DNA of 64,000 nt from the NCBI RefSeq assembly GCF_020524355.2, contig NZ_CP129019.1:930001-994000 (forward strand), given 5' to 3'. This document shows, in pieces, positions 1 to 9,177 of the stretch. Positions within the stretch are counted from its first letter, which is position 1, and every line of letters begins with the position of its first letter. The notes below the pieces were generated by a model. It did no database searches and was not told the DNA's origin. It saw only the letters and a list, made by a program, of their open reading frames with translations. The translations under genes and the position numbers were made by a program. Origin of the DNA: Mesobacillus subterraneus (lineage in GTDB: Bacteria; Bacillota; Bacilli; Bacillales; Cytobacillaceae).

Positions 1-1395
1 CCATAGAAGGAAACCAAGTGATCCTGAAAGAATGATAATGGCAAGTACCTTTACATAATCTCTTACATAAAAAGTGAATGAAACAGCCTTAAGCATTGTC
101 GCGAAATGGAGCAGGGTGATAAGGACGATTCCCATGACCATTCCGAGGGCTACACCGTTTATGCCAAAAGCAGGCTGGCTTGCCAACAGGAAAATCACAG
201 CGGTCTTGACCAGATTTCCGATCAGGCTGTTGATCATAGCTGCCCTAGCCAAATCAAGAGCCTGCAATGCAGCCTGCAGTGGTCCCTGGAAATAGTAGAA
301 CAGGAAGAATGGTGCCATCAGCTTGATGAATTGTGAACCATTTGCCGTACCGTACATCAATGTCATTAATGGTTCAGCCAATACATATAAAACAACGATC
401 GCCAGACCGCCTGTCAAAAGGGAAAATCGCAAGGATTGCTGCAGAAGGTGTTCGATTATCTTCATGTTCTTGCGGGAGTTCGCTTCACTGATTGCCGGTA
501 CAAGTGAGGTGGATAAGGAATAGGTGATGAATGATGGCAATAGCAGCAATGGCATCGCGAAGCCGGTCAAGGCTCCGTATTGTTTCGTGGCAGCCACAGC
601 TGCCACACCGGCAATCGCCAGACTGTGTGCAACGACGATTGGTTCAAAAAACCAGGAAACAGAGCCAATCAGCCTTGAACCAGTAGTTGGCAAGGCAATC
701 CTCATTAAATCATTAAAGGTCGATTTTCCGGAATGGACGAACTGAAAAAAGTTATTCCGCAGCCTGAATTTTTTCCGAAGCTTGAAGGTCGTCATTAGAT
801 AGAATAGTGAAATTAGCTCACCGATCACAGAGGCAATCATGGCACCTGCTGCCGCATATTCAATTCCATAAGGCATGAAAGTTTTTGTCAAAACAGCAAT
901 CAACGTGATCCGGACGAGCTGTTCGATTACCTGGGAGATTGCGGAAGGCCGCATATTCTGCCTTCCCTGGAAGTAGCCGCGGAGAACCGAGGAAACCGCA
1001 ACGATTGGCACGATTGGTGCGATGGCCAGCAACGGCCATTGCGTCCTGGGATCCGTGAACAATGTCTCAGACAAGTATGGAGCAAGGAAAATGAGAGCCG
1101 GTGTAAAGACAATAGATAGTGATATAGTGGTTGCAAGTGAAACGACAAGGATTTTCTTGATTTTTCGGAAGTCGCCCCTTGCCTCCGCTTCAGCTACATT
1201 TTTCGAAATCGCAACTGGGAGACCCAGTTGTGTAATCGTCACGACAAGCACCAAAGTGGGGAAGGCCATCATGTAAAGACCAACACCTTCTTCTCCGATG
1301 GAACGGGCAATGACGATCCGGTTTATGAAACCAAGCACCCTCGTGACGAGCCCGGCCATTAACAAAATAAATGTTCCTTTTAAAAACTTCGACAT
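1..1395 (-). CDS. spoVB: Stage V sporulation protein B, MOP-superfamily lipid flippase (C-terminus cut by window edge)
   Basis: Reading the minus strand from the ATG at 1395 (GGGAG ribosome site just upstream) gives one open frame to the window edge, about 465 codons, with no stop. The start, MSKFLKGTFILLMAGL, and the many hydrophobic segments match the polysaccharide/lipid II flippase family, with the conserved RxLGF..R..IAR..G..G start seen here as TRVLGFINRIVIARSIGEEG. SpoVB is an integral membrane protein needed for spore cortex synthesis. The position next to divergent comN and secDF is the B. subtilis order. The family is usually about 515-520 residues, so some 50 residues lie outside the window. 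Confidence 0.9.
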   Translation of the reverse strand, partial: MSKFLKGTFILLMAGLVTRVLGFINRIVIARSIGEEGVGLYMMAFPTLVLVVTITQLGLPVAISKNVAEAEARGDFRKIKKILVVSLATTISLSIVFTPALIFLAPYLSETLFTDPRTQWPLLAIAPIVPIVAVSSVLRGYFQGRQNMRPSAISQVIEQLVRITLIAVLTKTFMPYGIEYAAAGAMIASVIGELISLFYLMTTFKLRKKFRLRNNFFQFVHSGKSTFNDLMRIALPTTGSRLIGSVSWFFEPIVVAHSLAIAGVAAVAATKQYGALTGFAMPLLLLPSFITYSLSTSLVPAISEANSRKNMKIIEHLLQQSLRFSLLTGGLAIVVLYVLAEPLMTLMYGTANGSQFIKLMAPFFLFYYFQGPLQAALQALDLARAAMINSLIGNLVKTAVIFLLASQPAFGINGVALGMVMGIVLITLLHFATMLKAVSFTFYVRDYVKVLAIIILSGSLGFLLW

Positions 1396-1516
1396 TACGC
1401 TCCCTGCCTTCTCAAAAATGCATATTTCATATACAATTAACTATATGCAAGAAAGTGGACAAAGCATGACAAGGTTAAAACATTAAGACTAGAAAATTGG
1501 ACGAGGGGGCCAGGGG

Positions 1517-1813
1517 ATGAATTCAAGCCATACATACGGACGGTTTTACAAGCAAGTAAAGCCGGCATTGGAAAGCAAAATTGAAGAATTCAAAATATTC
1601 GGTTATGAACAGATTAAGGAAAAAGAATTATGGGATTATCTCACAAAGAAAAAATGGAAGAAACCGAAAGAAGAAATACAACTATATGAAATCATCGCTG
1701 ATATTTTATCCGCAAAAATAGGTGACGTAATGAATTTTACCACCGTTGAAGCATTCAAACTGGGAGACTTTGCGCTTGATGATGAAGAGGGACGAAGGGA
1801 ACTGCTGAAGTAG
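1517..1813 (+). CDS. comN: Post-transcriptional regulator ComN (YrzD family)
   Basis: A 98-residue soluble protein, MNSSHTYGRFY..., starting at an ATG behind a G-rich ribosome site (GAGGGGGCCAGGGG). It lies between spoVB (divergent) and secDF, as comN does in B. subtilis. The family is known as a post-transcriptional regulator that affects comE mRNA and competence. The sequence shows a basic middle (KKKWKKPKEE) and an acidic end (DDEEGRRELLK). Identity rests on size, neighbourhood and recognised sequence; the role is taken from the family. Confidence 0.8.
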   Translation: MNSSHTYGRFYKQVKPALESKIEEFKIFGYEQIKEKELWDYLTKKKWKKPKEEIQLYEIIADILSAKIGDVMNFTTVEAFKLGDFALDDEEGRRELLK

Positions 1814-1913
1814 CAGGGGAAATGGCTCTTTGTGCTGATTTACACGAAAACATCCCAATGCTGATTTTTTATAGAGAGAATCTTTATTTATTTAGTTAAC
1901 GGAAAAAGCTTAA

Positions 1914-1942
1914 TTGACAGTTTTTTTAAACTGTTACATAAT
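1914..1942 (+). promoter_or_regulatory. Sigma-A type promoter for secDF with a dyad in the spacer
   Basis: TTGACA (1914-1919), a 17-nt gap, then CATAAT (1937-1942) is a near-consensus housekeeping promoter about 100 bp before the secDF start. The spacer is almost filled by an inverted repeat, ACAGTTT (1917-1923) and AAACTGT (1928-1934), separated by TTTT. A protein bound there would block polymerase. Confidence 0.6.
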
Positions 1943-2041
1943 TAGAATGCTATAAATTGGCTACTGTTTATTTTCTTTTGTCTTTTTGTTTTTTTGTCTG
2001 TCAGCATGTCGTGTGCGAAGAATAAGGAGGATTCATACATA

Positions 2042-4312
2042 ATGGTAAAACGCAGCCGCATCGTGGCCTTCTTTTTGCTGGTTATTTTAATCGGAAGCGC
2101 CATGGGTGCAACAACCCAGAATATATTAAAAGATATCAAACTTGGTCTTGACCTGCAGGGAGGCTTTGAGGTTCTTTATGAAGTTCAGCCTCTGAATGGA
2201 AAGAAAGGCGAGAAAGTTGATCGCGAAACCTTGAAAAGCACGGCTGAGGCGCTTGAACGAAGAGTCAACGTTCTTGGTGTCAGTGAACCAAATATTCAAA
2301 TTGAAGGAGATGACCGGATTCGCGTTCAGCTCGCTGGCGTAAAAGACCAGAATAAAGCACGCGAGATTCTTTCTACCGAAGCGAATCTTACCTTCCGTGA
2401 CGTGAACGACCGCGTTATGATGGATGGAAGTGACTTGGAAGAAAACGGGGCAAAGCAAAGCTTCGACCAGCAAAACAAGCCGAGTATTTCGATTACTCTT
2501 AAAGATGGAGACCAATTCGGTGAAATCACGAAGGAAATCCGTGATATGTATCCTGAAAATCAACTGGTTATCTGGCTGGATTTCGAGGAAGGCAAGGATT
2601 CTTATAAGGAAGAAAGGATGAAGCCTGAACCAAAGTTCCTTTCCAATCCTAATGTTGATAAGATCCTGAATCAAAAAAATGTTGAAATTACAGGTAATTT
2701 TACAATAGAAGAAGCTCAACAGCTTGCTTCTTTGCTTAATGCCGGTTCACTGCCGGTTAATCTAGAAGAAACGTATTCTACTTCTGTTGGAGCGAAGTTC
2801 GGTGAACAGGCTCTCAATGAAACAGTCTTTGCTGGGATTATTGGCATTCTTGCTGTTTTCGTCTTCATGCTCGTTCTATACCGTATACCTGGTATAGTCG
2901 CAGTTATCACTTTATCTATTTATGTGTACCTCATCCTGCTTGTATTTGATTGGATGAACGGGGTGCTCACGCTGCCTGGAATCGCGGCCCTGATCCTCGG
3001 TGTCGGCATGGCGGTGGATGCGAATATCATCACGTATGAGCGGATTAAAGAAGAATTGAAGGTTGGACGCAATATCAAAGCAGCATTTGACGCGGGGAGC
3101 AAAGGCTCACTGTCTACTATATTTGATGCCAACATCACGACTTTGCTAGCGGCAATCGTTTTATTCGCGTATGGTACAAGCTCTGTAAAAGGCTTTGCCA
3201 CTATGCTGATCATCAGTATCCTGGCAAGCTTCATCACTGCAGTTTTTGGAGCGCGACTGTTCCTCGGACTGCTTGTGAACAGTGGCTTATTTAAAGATAA
3301 GCCGGGCTTGTTCGGAGTTAAGAAAAGTGAAATCCATGATATTTCTGAAGGCAAGGATACATTGGATTTAAAAACTAAATTTGATCGTTTCGATTTCATC
3401 AAGAGCCGAAACAAGTTCTTTACCGCCTCAGCTGTTCTTATCGGTATTGGCCTGATTGCACTCTTAGTGTTCCGCCTGAATCTTGGAATTGATTTTGCGG
3501 CTGGGACGAGGGTAGAGGTCATGTCTGACAGCAAACTGACAGCGGAGCAATTAAAAGAGGAACTTAAGCAAGTTGATTTGGAAACAAACGATATTGTCAT
3601 CTCTGGTGATAATGGAGAAATTGGCGTCGCAAGGTTTAAAACAGTTTTATCCAAGGATAAGATTTCTGAGCTTAAATCACATTTCAACGAAGAATTCGGT
3701 GCTGAACCGAATGTTGGTACAGTTTCACCAACAATCGGTAAAGAGCTTGCTAAGAACGCCATGATTGCTGTCGCAATTGCTTCAGTAGGGATCATCATCT
3801 ATGTAACGATCCGATTCGAGATTTACATGGCGTTGGCTGCTATTATCGCACTGCTTCACGATGCTTTCTTTATCATCGTCCTATTCAGTCTGACAAGGCT
3901 TGAAGTTGATATTACCTTCATTGCAGCCGTCCTGACAATTGTTGGTTATTCAATCAATGATACAATTGTTACTTTTGACAGGATGCGTGAGAATATGGTG
4001 AAGAAGAGACGACTGAAGACACCGGAAGACATTGCGGACGTAGTGAATACCGCGCTTCGCCAGACGCTTGGCCGTTCGGTCAACACCATTCTTACTGTTG
4101 TCATAACAGTCGTGGCTCTATTGATATTCGGAAGTTCGTCCATCTGGAATTTCTCGTTCGCCCTTCTTATTGGTCTGATTGCCGGTACGTATTCTTCCAT
4201 TTTCATCGCAGCACAGCTGTGGTATATATGGAAAAATAAAGAGCTTAAGAAGAAAGGCTCAATCAAGACTTACAAGGAAAAGAAAGTCTACTCAGATGAG
4301 CCGCAAGTTTAA
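2042..4312 (+). CDS. secDF: SecDF fused protein translocase subunit
   Basis: SecD and SecF fused in one 756-residue membrane protein, as in other Bacillus. It uses the proton motive force to help SecYEG-SecA export. The chosen ATG at 2042 follows AAGGAGG at 2025-2031; an in-frame upstream start near 1994 lacks a ribosome site. The SecD half has the motif LGLDLQGG near residue 37, the P1 domain and six membrane segments (GVGMAVDANIITYERIKEE). The SecF half has LGIDFAAG and the IVGYSINDTIVTFDR segment. A terminator follows. No damage seen. Confidence 0.97.
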   Translation: MVKRSRIVAFFLLVILIGSAMGATTQNILKDIKLGLDLQGGFEVLYEVQPLNGKKGEKVDRETLKSTAEALERRVNVLGVSEPNIQIEGDDRIRVQLAGVKDQNKAREILSTEANLTFRDVNDRVMMDGSDLEENGAKQSFDQQNKPSISITLKDGDQFGEITKEIRDMYPENQLVIWLDFEEGKDSYKEERMKPEPKFLSNPNVDKILNQKNVEITGNFTIEEAQQLASLLNAGSLPVNLEETYSTSVGAKFGEQALNETVFAGIIGILAVFVFMLVLYRIPGIVAVITLSIYVYLILLVFDWMNGVLTLPGIAALILGVGMAVDANIITYERIKEELKVGRNIKAAFDAGSKGSLSTIFDANITTLLAAIVLFAYGTSSVKGFATMLIISILASFITAVFGARLFLGLLVNSGLFKDKPGLFGVKKSEIHDISEGKDTLDLKTKFDRFDFIKSRNKFFTASAVLIGIGLIALLVFRLNLGIDFAAGTRVEVMSDSKLTAEQLKEELKQVDLETNDIVISGDNGEIGVARFKTVLSKDKISELKSHFNEEFGAEPNVGTVSPTIGKELAKNAMIAVAIASVGIIIYVTIRFEIYMALAAIIALLHDAFFIIVLFSLTRLEVDITFIAAVLTIVGYSINDTIVTFDRMRENMVKKRRLKTPEDIADVVNTALRQTLGRSVNTILTVVITVVALLIFGSSSIWNFSFALLIGLIAGTYSSIFIAAQLWYIWKNKELKKKGSIKTYKEKKVYSDEPQV

Positions 4313-4329
4313 AATATGCCCATTCGAAA

Positions 4330-4357
4330 TACCACGGATTTTTCCGTGGTATTTTTA
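4330..4357 (+). terminator. secDF terminator
   Basis: Hairpin TACCACGG / CCGTGGTA followed by TTTTTAT, 18 bp after the secDF stop. Confidence 0.85.
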
Positions 4358-4471
4358 TTTCTGGTTAGAAAAGCCATTTTTCCGGATAAAATAAAATGAA
4401 TGCCGCCAGACTAATTATGGTGGGTGTGCACGGAATCTTATATAAGCACTGAGCAGGGAGGGATTTTGCTT

Positions 4472-5395
4472 TTGGAAAAAGATGATCGATTTAAGAAAGC
4501 GGAATTTGCAGCAATGGTGGGAGTTGTCGGGAATATTTTACTGGCAGGGTTAAAGTGGGGAGTAGGCATTTATGCGAATAGTAAAGCGCTTGTAGCGGAT
4601 GCAGTGCATTCTGCATCGGATGTGGCTGGATCATTAGCCGTATACATAGGTCTCAAGGCAGCGAAAGCACCGCCGGATGAAGACCATCCATACGGCCATG
4701 GTAAGGCCGAATCGATTGCGGCCATCATTGTTGCCGTATTATTGATGCTTGTGGGAGTAGAAATCGGCAGATCCTCAATCGAGGCATTCTTTCATCCCAT
4801 TGAACCTCCGAAATCAATTGCGATAGTGGCTGTTGTCGTTTCAATTATCGTAAAAGAGGGAATGTTCAGGTACAAATACAGATTGGGGAAGCAACTAAAG
4901 AGTGATGCGTTGATTGTTAATGCGTATGAACATAGGTCGGATGTCTATTCTTCCATAGCAGCACTTATTGGGATAAGCGCTGCTGTGTTGGGCGGCATCT
5001 TTGGTATAGCATGGCTGGAATATGCTGACCCGGTCACTGGGCTGCTTGTCGCCTTGCTGGTCATCAGGATGGCATGGAAGCTAGGCAAGGAATCCATCCA
5101 CAACACACTTGATCATGTGCTTCATGATGAGGATACAGAAGAGTTCAAGAACATTGTACAGTCAATACCAGAAGTGAAAAAATTGGATGAATTACATGCC
5201 AGAGAACACGGTCACTATGTTATCATTGATTTGAAGATATCTGTTGATCCACATATTACCGTTGAACAGGGCCACCGGATTGGAAAAAGTGTGAAAAAGA
5301 AACTGATGGAAAACAACCATGTCCAAAATGTCCTGGTCCATATAAATCCATACAGTGAGAGTGGAAGTTTTGAAGATGACATAGATATTCAATAA
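4472..5395 (+). CDS. Cation diffusion facilitator family exporter
   Basis: About 307 residues. The TTG at 4472 is the best start: GGGAGGG lies 9 nt upstream, and the in-frame GTG at 4424 has no good ribosome site. Six membrane segments are visible, with the metal-site signatures HSASDVAG and DEDHPYGHGKAES in the first half and EHRSDVYSS in the second. A cytosolic C-terminal domain follows (DELHAREHGHYVIIDLKISVDPHITVEQGH). Such proteins exchange Zn2+, Mn2+, Fe2+ or Co2+ for protons; the metal cannot be told from sequence. It lies between secDF and the LapA-domain gene. Confidence 0.9.
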   Translation: MEKDDRFKKAEFAAMVGVVGNILLAGLKWGVGIYANSKALVADAVHSASDVAGSLAVYIGLKAAKAPPDEDHPYGHGKAESIAAIIVAVLLMLVGVEIGRSSIEAFFHPIEPPKSIAIVAVVVSIIVKEGMFRYKYRLGKQLKSDALIVNAYEHRSDVYSSIAALIGISAAVLGGIFGIAWLEYADPVTGLLVALLVIRMAWKLGKESIHNTLDHVLHDEDTEEFKNIVQSIPEVKKLDELHAREHGHYVIIDLKISVDPHITVEQGHRIGKSVKKKLMENNHVQNVLVHINPYSESGSFEDDIDIQ

Positions 5396-5415
5396 GTCTC
5401 ATGGGGGGAGATAGC

Positions 5416-5733
5416 ATGAAGTTTCAATGGACATTGCTGTTGGGATTAGCGTTTGCTTTGATTGTTGCTGTTTTTGCAGTCATCAACGTCGATCCAGTAA
5501 CAGTGAACTATTTATTTGGGGAGTCAGAATGGCCTTTAATCTTGGTCATCTTAGGATCTGTATTGATGGGCGGACTCATCGTTGGCTCTGTCGGTCTGTT
5601 CAGGATGTTTGTGCTTCAAAGGGAAGTAAAAACATTGAAGAAGAGAAACAATTCACTAGAAGCTCAGTTGGCGCAAGAGGATACAATCAAGAAAGAAACA
5701 GCACACGAACAGCAAATCGAAGATATCCATTAA
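5416..5733 (+). CDS. yrvD: LapA-domain (DUF1049) membrane protein, YrvD-like
   Basis: A 105-residue protein starting at the ATG at 5416 behind GGGGGGAG. Two hydrophobic segments (residues about 5-25 and 38-60) are followed by a charged coiled-coil tail (LQREVKTLKKRNNSLEAQLAQEDTIKKE), the usual layout of the lipopolysaccharide assembly protein A domain. In Gram-positives the role is unknown. B. subtilis yrvD holds the same place upstream of recJ. Confidence 0.75.
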   Translation: MKFQWTLLLGLAFALIVAVFAVINVDPVTVNYLFGESEWPLILVILGSVLMGGLIVGSVGLFRMFVLQREVKTLKKRNNSLEAQLAQEDTIKKETAHEQQIEDIH

Positions 5734-5740
5734 TCAAAGA

Positions 5741-5793
5741 AAGAGGCTAACTCAAAAGGTCGAAAAATCCACCTGAGAGTCGCCTCTTTTTTT
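5741..5793 (+). terminator. Terminator after the LapA-domain gene
   Basis: Nested stem AGAGGC...GCCTCT with inner CTC/GAG pairing, followed by seven T. The stretch 5794-5997 before recJ holds no gene that I can see. Confidence 0.65.
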
Positions 5794-5997
5794 ATGGTGT
5801 TCACAAGGATCATGGTAAGAACGATCAATTGGACAATAAAACTGGACCTCTGTTTAGAAGGGCTGGGTAAAAGTAAAATACATTTAGAAACCTTAGTTGA
5901 TTGCAGTGGAAGGGGCGAAGACTTCTCCTATTAGCATTCATTGTCATTGAAACCGCCTCGCCGCTTTTGTATAATGAATAAGCTGAGAGGTGAACGT

Positions 5998-8364
5998 ATG
6001 TTAAAGCCAAAATCAAGGTGGATTGTTAAAAAATCTGACCAGACAATAATAGAGTCACTCGCCGAGGAAATGAACATAAATCATCTGACTGCTTCATTGC
6101 TAGTCAATCGCGGACTGGATACCGTGGAAGATGCCCGGTATTTTTTATTTGGGCAAAAAAGCGAATTTCACGACCCATTTTTGCTGAAAGATATGGATAA
6201 GGCTGTTGAGCGGATCAATAAGGCAATAGAAACGCAAGAGCCTATTTTGGTATTTGGTGATTATGATGCAGATGGTGTAAGCAGTACAACAGTCCTGATG
6301 AAGGCTCTGGCTGAACTAGGAGCGAACGCTGACTATTACATACCGAACCGTTTTACAGAAGGGTACGGTCCAAATGAGAAAGCATTCCGAAGTGCCGCAG
6401 ACAGCGGAGTAGGCTTGATCATTACTGTCGATACGGGCATATCAGCTCTTCATGAAGCAACTGTTGCCAAGGACTTAGGTGTCGACCTGATCATAACGGA
6501 TCACCATGAACCGGGTCCGGTCCTGCCTGATGCGTTTGCGATCATTCATCCAAAGCTGGACGACAGTGTATACCCTTTCAAGGATTTAGCTGGTGTAGGT
6601 GTCGCTTTTAAGGTTGCACATGCTTTGCTTGGAAGAGTCCCGGAGCATTTGTTGGAGTTTGCCGCTATAGGGACAATTGCCGACCTCGTACCCCTGATGG
6701 GAGAGAACAGGCTGATTGCTCAGAGGGGAATAGAGAAATTGAAGGCGACCCAGTCACCTGGTTTGAATGCGCTTCTTAAGCTGGCTAAAACAGACAGGGC
6801 AGGCATTGATGAAGAAACCATCGGTTTTATGATTGGCCCGAGGGTTAATGCAGCCGGCCGGCTTGGCAGCGCTGATCCTGCGGTTCAATTGATGATGACT
6901 CTTGATCCTGAAGAGGCGATGATGCTAGCAGAAGAAATCGATTCAATAAATAAAGAACGGCAGAATATTGTTTCACAAATTGCTGAAGAAGCAGTTGCTG
7001 AAGTAGAAAGGAATTATCCAATAGAAGATAATTCAGTCCTTGTCGTCGGCAAGGAAGGCTGGAACGCAGGAGTCATTGGCATCGTAGCCTCCAAGCTCGT
7101 TGAGAAATATTACCGACCAACGATTGTTCTCAGTTTTGATAAAGAGAAGGGGCTCGCGAAAGGATCTGCACGCAGTATCGCCGGTTTCGATCTTTTTAAA
7201 AATCTTTCAACCTGCAGAGACATCCTTCCTCATTTTGGCGGACATCCAATGGCCGCGGGCATGACATTGAGTCTTGATGATGTCGACGCATTAAGGTCAA
7301 GGTTGAATGCACTGGCAATAGAGCAGCTGAAAGAAGAAGATTTAATTCCGGTATCCCATATCGATGCCAGGATTGATGTGAAAGAGATTACGATTGAAAC
7401 GATAAATGAACTTGGAATGCTTTCTCCATATGGTGTAAGCAACCCTAAACCGAAAGTGCTGATTGATGGGGCCAATATTTCCACCCTGAGAAAGATAGGG
7501 GCAGATCAGTCACATCTTAAGCTGGCACTTGAAGAGGAAGGTACTGTGATTGATGGAATAGGTTTCGGCTTTGGATATCTCCATGACCATATCTCGCCGA
7601 GTTCGCAGCTGTCGGTCATTGGCGAACTGTCGATCAACGAATGGAACAATATCAAGAAACCGCAGATTTTTCTTAGGGACGTAGCCGTCAAGAACTGGCA
7701 GCTATTCGATTTTCGTGGGCTTAAAAGGTTGGAAAAGCTTCCAGCCATGATTCCAGGCAGTAATATTAAGTGGATTCTATTCAACTCCGATTTGAAAAAT
7801 AAGTTTTCTCCTATAATCGGAGACTCATTGGAACTGGTATCAACTGAAGAGCAGGCTGAACAAATCGGGTTCGACCAATCTTATGTCGTCCTGTTGGACC
7901 TGCCGCCTTCCAAAGATATACTGGAGAAATTATTTGCCGGGAAGAAGCCGGGAAGGATTTATGTCCATTTTTACAAAGAAAACAGCGATTTCTTCACGAC
8001 TATGCCAACCAGGGAGCATTTCAAATGGTTTTATGCTTTCCTCGCAAAGAAAGGGCCATTTGACCTAAAACGTTATGGCGGCGATTTGGCCAAGCATAAA
8101 GGGTGGACAAAAGAAACAGTAGAATTCATGTCGCAGGTGTTTTTTGAACTAGAGTTTGTTAAAATAAACAATGGGTTTATTTCACTAGAAGAAAATCTCC
8201 CTAAAAGGGATCTTTCTGAATCCAAAACATATCAGCACAAGGTGCAAGCATTTACTCTTGAAAATGAATTGCTCTACTCATCGTATGAGCAATTGAAGAA
8301 TTGGTTTGACCATTTCGTTCAAGAGTCGGTGAAAAATGAGGAGGCAATTATTCAATGGATTTGA
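5998..8364 (+). CDS. recJ: Single-stranded-DNA-specific exonuclease RecJ
   Basis: A 788-residue 5'-3' ssDNA exonuclease of recombination and mismatch repair (DHH family). The start ATG at 5998 follows GAGAGGTGA. Metal-binding motifs are intact: VFGDYDADGVSS, VDTGIS, ITDHHEPGP, and the DHHA1 motif GGHPMAAGM. A C-terminal extension of the long Bacillus type is present. It overlaps the start of apt by 10 bp, so the two are probably co-transcribed and translationally coupled. One of the few long genes here with no reading-frame damage. Confidence 0.96.
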   Translation: MLKPKSRWIVKKSDQTIIESLAEEMNINHLTASLLVNRGLDTVEDARYFLFGQKSEFHDPFLLKDMDKAVERINKAIETQEPILVFGDYDADGVSSTTVLMKALAELGANADYYIPNRFTEGYGPNEKAFRSAADSGVGLIITVDTGISALHEATVAKDLGVDLIITDHHEPGPVLPDAFAIIHPKLDDSVYPFKDLAGVGVAFKVAHALLGRVPEHLLEFAAIGTIADLVPLMGENRLIAQRGIEKLKATQSPGLNALLKLAKTDRAGIDEETIGFMIGPRVNAAGRLGSADPAVQLMMTLDPEEAMMLAEEIDSINKERQNIVSQIAEEAVAEVERNYPIEDNSVLVVGKEGWNAGVIGIVASKLVEKYYRPTIVLSFDKEKGLAKGSARSIAGFDLFKNLSTCRDILPHFGGHPMAAGMTLSLDDVDALRSRLNALAIEQLKEEDLIPVSHIDARIDVKEITIETINELGMLSPYGVSNPKPKVLIDGANISTLRKIGADQSHLKLALEEEGTVIDGIGFGFGYLHDHISPSSQLSVIGELSINEWNNIKKPQIFLRDVAVKNWQLFDFRGLKRLEKLPAMIPGSNIKWILFNSDLKNKFSPIIGDSLELVSTEEQAEQIGFDQSYVVLLDLPPSKDILEKLFAGKKPGRIYVHFYKENSDFFTTMPTREHFKWFYAFLAKKGPFDLKRYGGDLAKHKGWTKETVEFMSQVFFELEFVKINNGFISLEENLPKRDLSESKTYQHKVQAFTLENELLYSSYEQLKNWFDHFVQESVKNEEAIIQWI

Positions 8365-8867
8365 AACAATTTGTAACAATCGTTCCCGATTGACCAAAGC
8401 CCGGCATTAAATTTAAGGACATCACAACCTTAATGGACAATGGTGAGGCTTATAGATATGCAACAGACCAAATCGTGGCCTATGCCCGTGAAAAGCAAAT
8501 TGACCTTGTAGTCGGACCCGAAGCCCGAGGCTTTATCATTGGCTGTCCGGTTGCCTACGCACATGGCGTAGGTTTCGCTCCTGTCAGGAAGGAAGGAAAA
8601 CTTCCGCGCGAAACAATCAAAGTGAATTACGGACTTGAATACGGCAGTGATGTTTTAACAATCCATAAAGACGCAATCAAGCCAGGACAAAGAGTATTGA
8701 TCACCGATGACTTGCTGGCAACTGGAGGAACGATTGATGCAACGATCAAGCTAGTTGAAGAACTAGGTGGAATCGTGGCAGGCATAGCATTCCTGATTGA
8801 ACTGACTTATCTTGATGGACGAGAAAAGCTGGAAGGCTATGATGTTTTAACCTTGATGCAATATTAA
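8355..8867 (+). CDS. apt: Adenine phosphoribosyltransferase (in-frame TGA at codon 13)
   Basis: Apt makes AMP from adenine and PRPP in purine salvage. The frame from ATG 8355 reads [12 protein letters not shown], then TGA (8391-8393), then [20 protein letters not shown] in the same frame. The family has Trp at that place (VPDWPKPGI), so TGG has become TGA. With it restored the protein is 170 residues, the family length, with the PRPP motif [13 protein letters not shown] near residue 120. The context TGACCA would be TGGCCA, one of eight damaged GGCC sites. Probably a sequencing error; if real, the gene is truncated at its start. Confidence 0.92.
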
Positions 8868-8872
8868 TTTGA

Positions 8873-8903
8873 CCGGGCGCTTCATTGCGAAGTGCCCTTT
8901 TCT
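8873..8903 (+). terminator. apt terminator
   Basis: GGGCGCTTC / GAAGTGCCC hairpin then TTTTCTTT. The 8904-9177 gap before relA is AT-rich leader or promoter sequence without an ORF. Confidence 0.7.
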
Positions 8904-9177
8904 TTGAATTAGTAGAAATCCATCCAAAGGCAGGTACACTTGCTAAAATAAACCTATTAATAAAAGAAATTTAATATCTTTCGACAATTTTTTTAATTTC
9001 TGCTGCAAAATATCTCCCTTTCTCTTTACATCTTCGATTTTTTCTTTGATAATAGTAACAATCCTTTATAAGAATAATTATTGTATATAAAGGGTTTTCT
9101 TTTTTATTCCTTTTTCCTTGGTTCCCGCTGGAGAGAAAATGCGGGTTAGTATAAAGAAATTTAAATTAGGTGATCCT

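Noticed and set aside
2126..2719. 197-codon minus-strand ORF inside secDF
   Set aside because: Shadow of the SecD region; no homologous features.
2920..3798. 292-codon minus-strand ORF inside secDF
   Set aside because: Lies antisense to a well-conserved gene; its composition is a shadow of secDF codons and it has no ribosome site.
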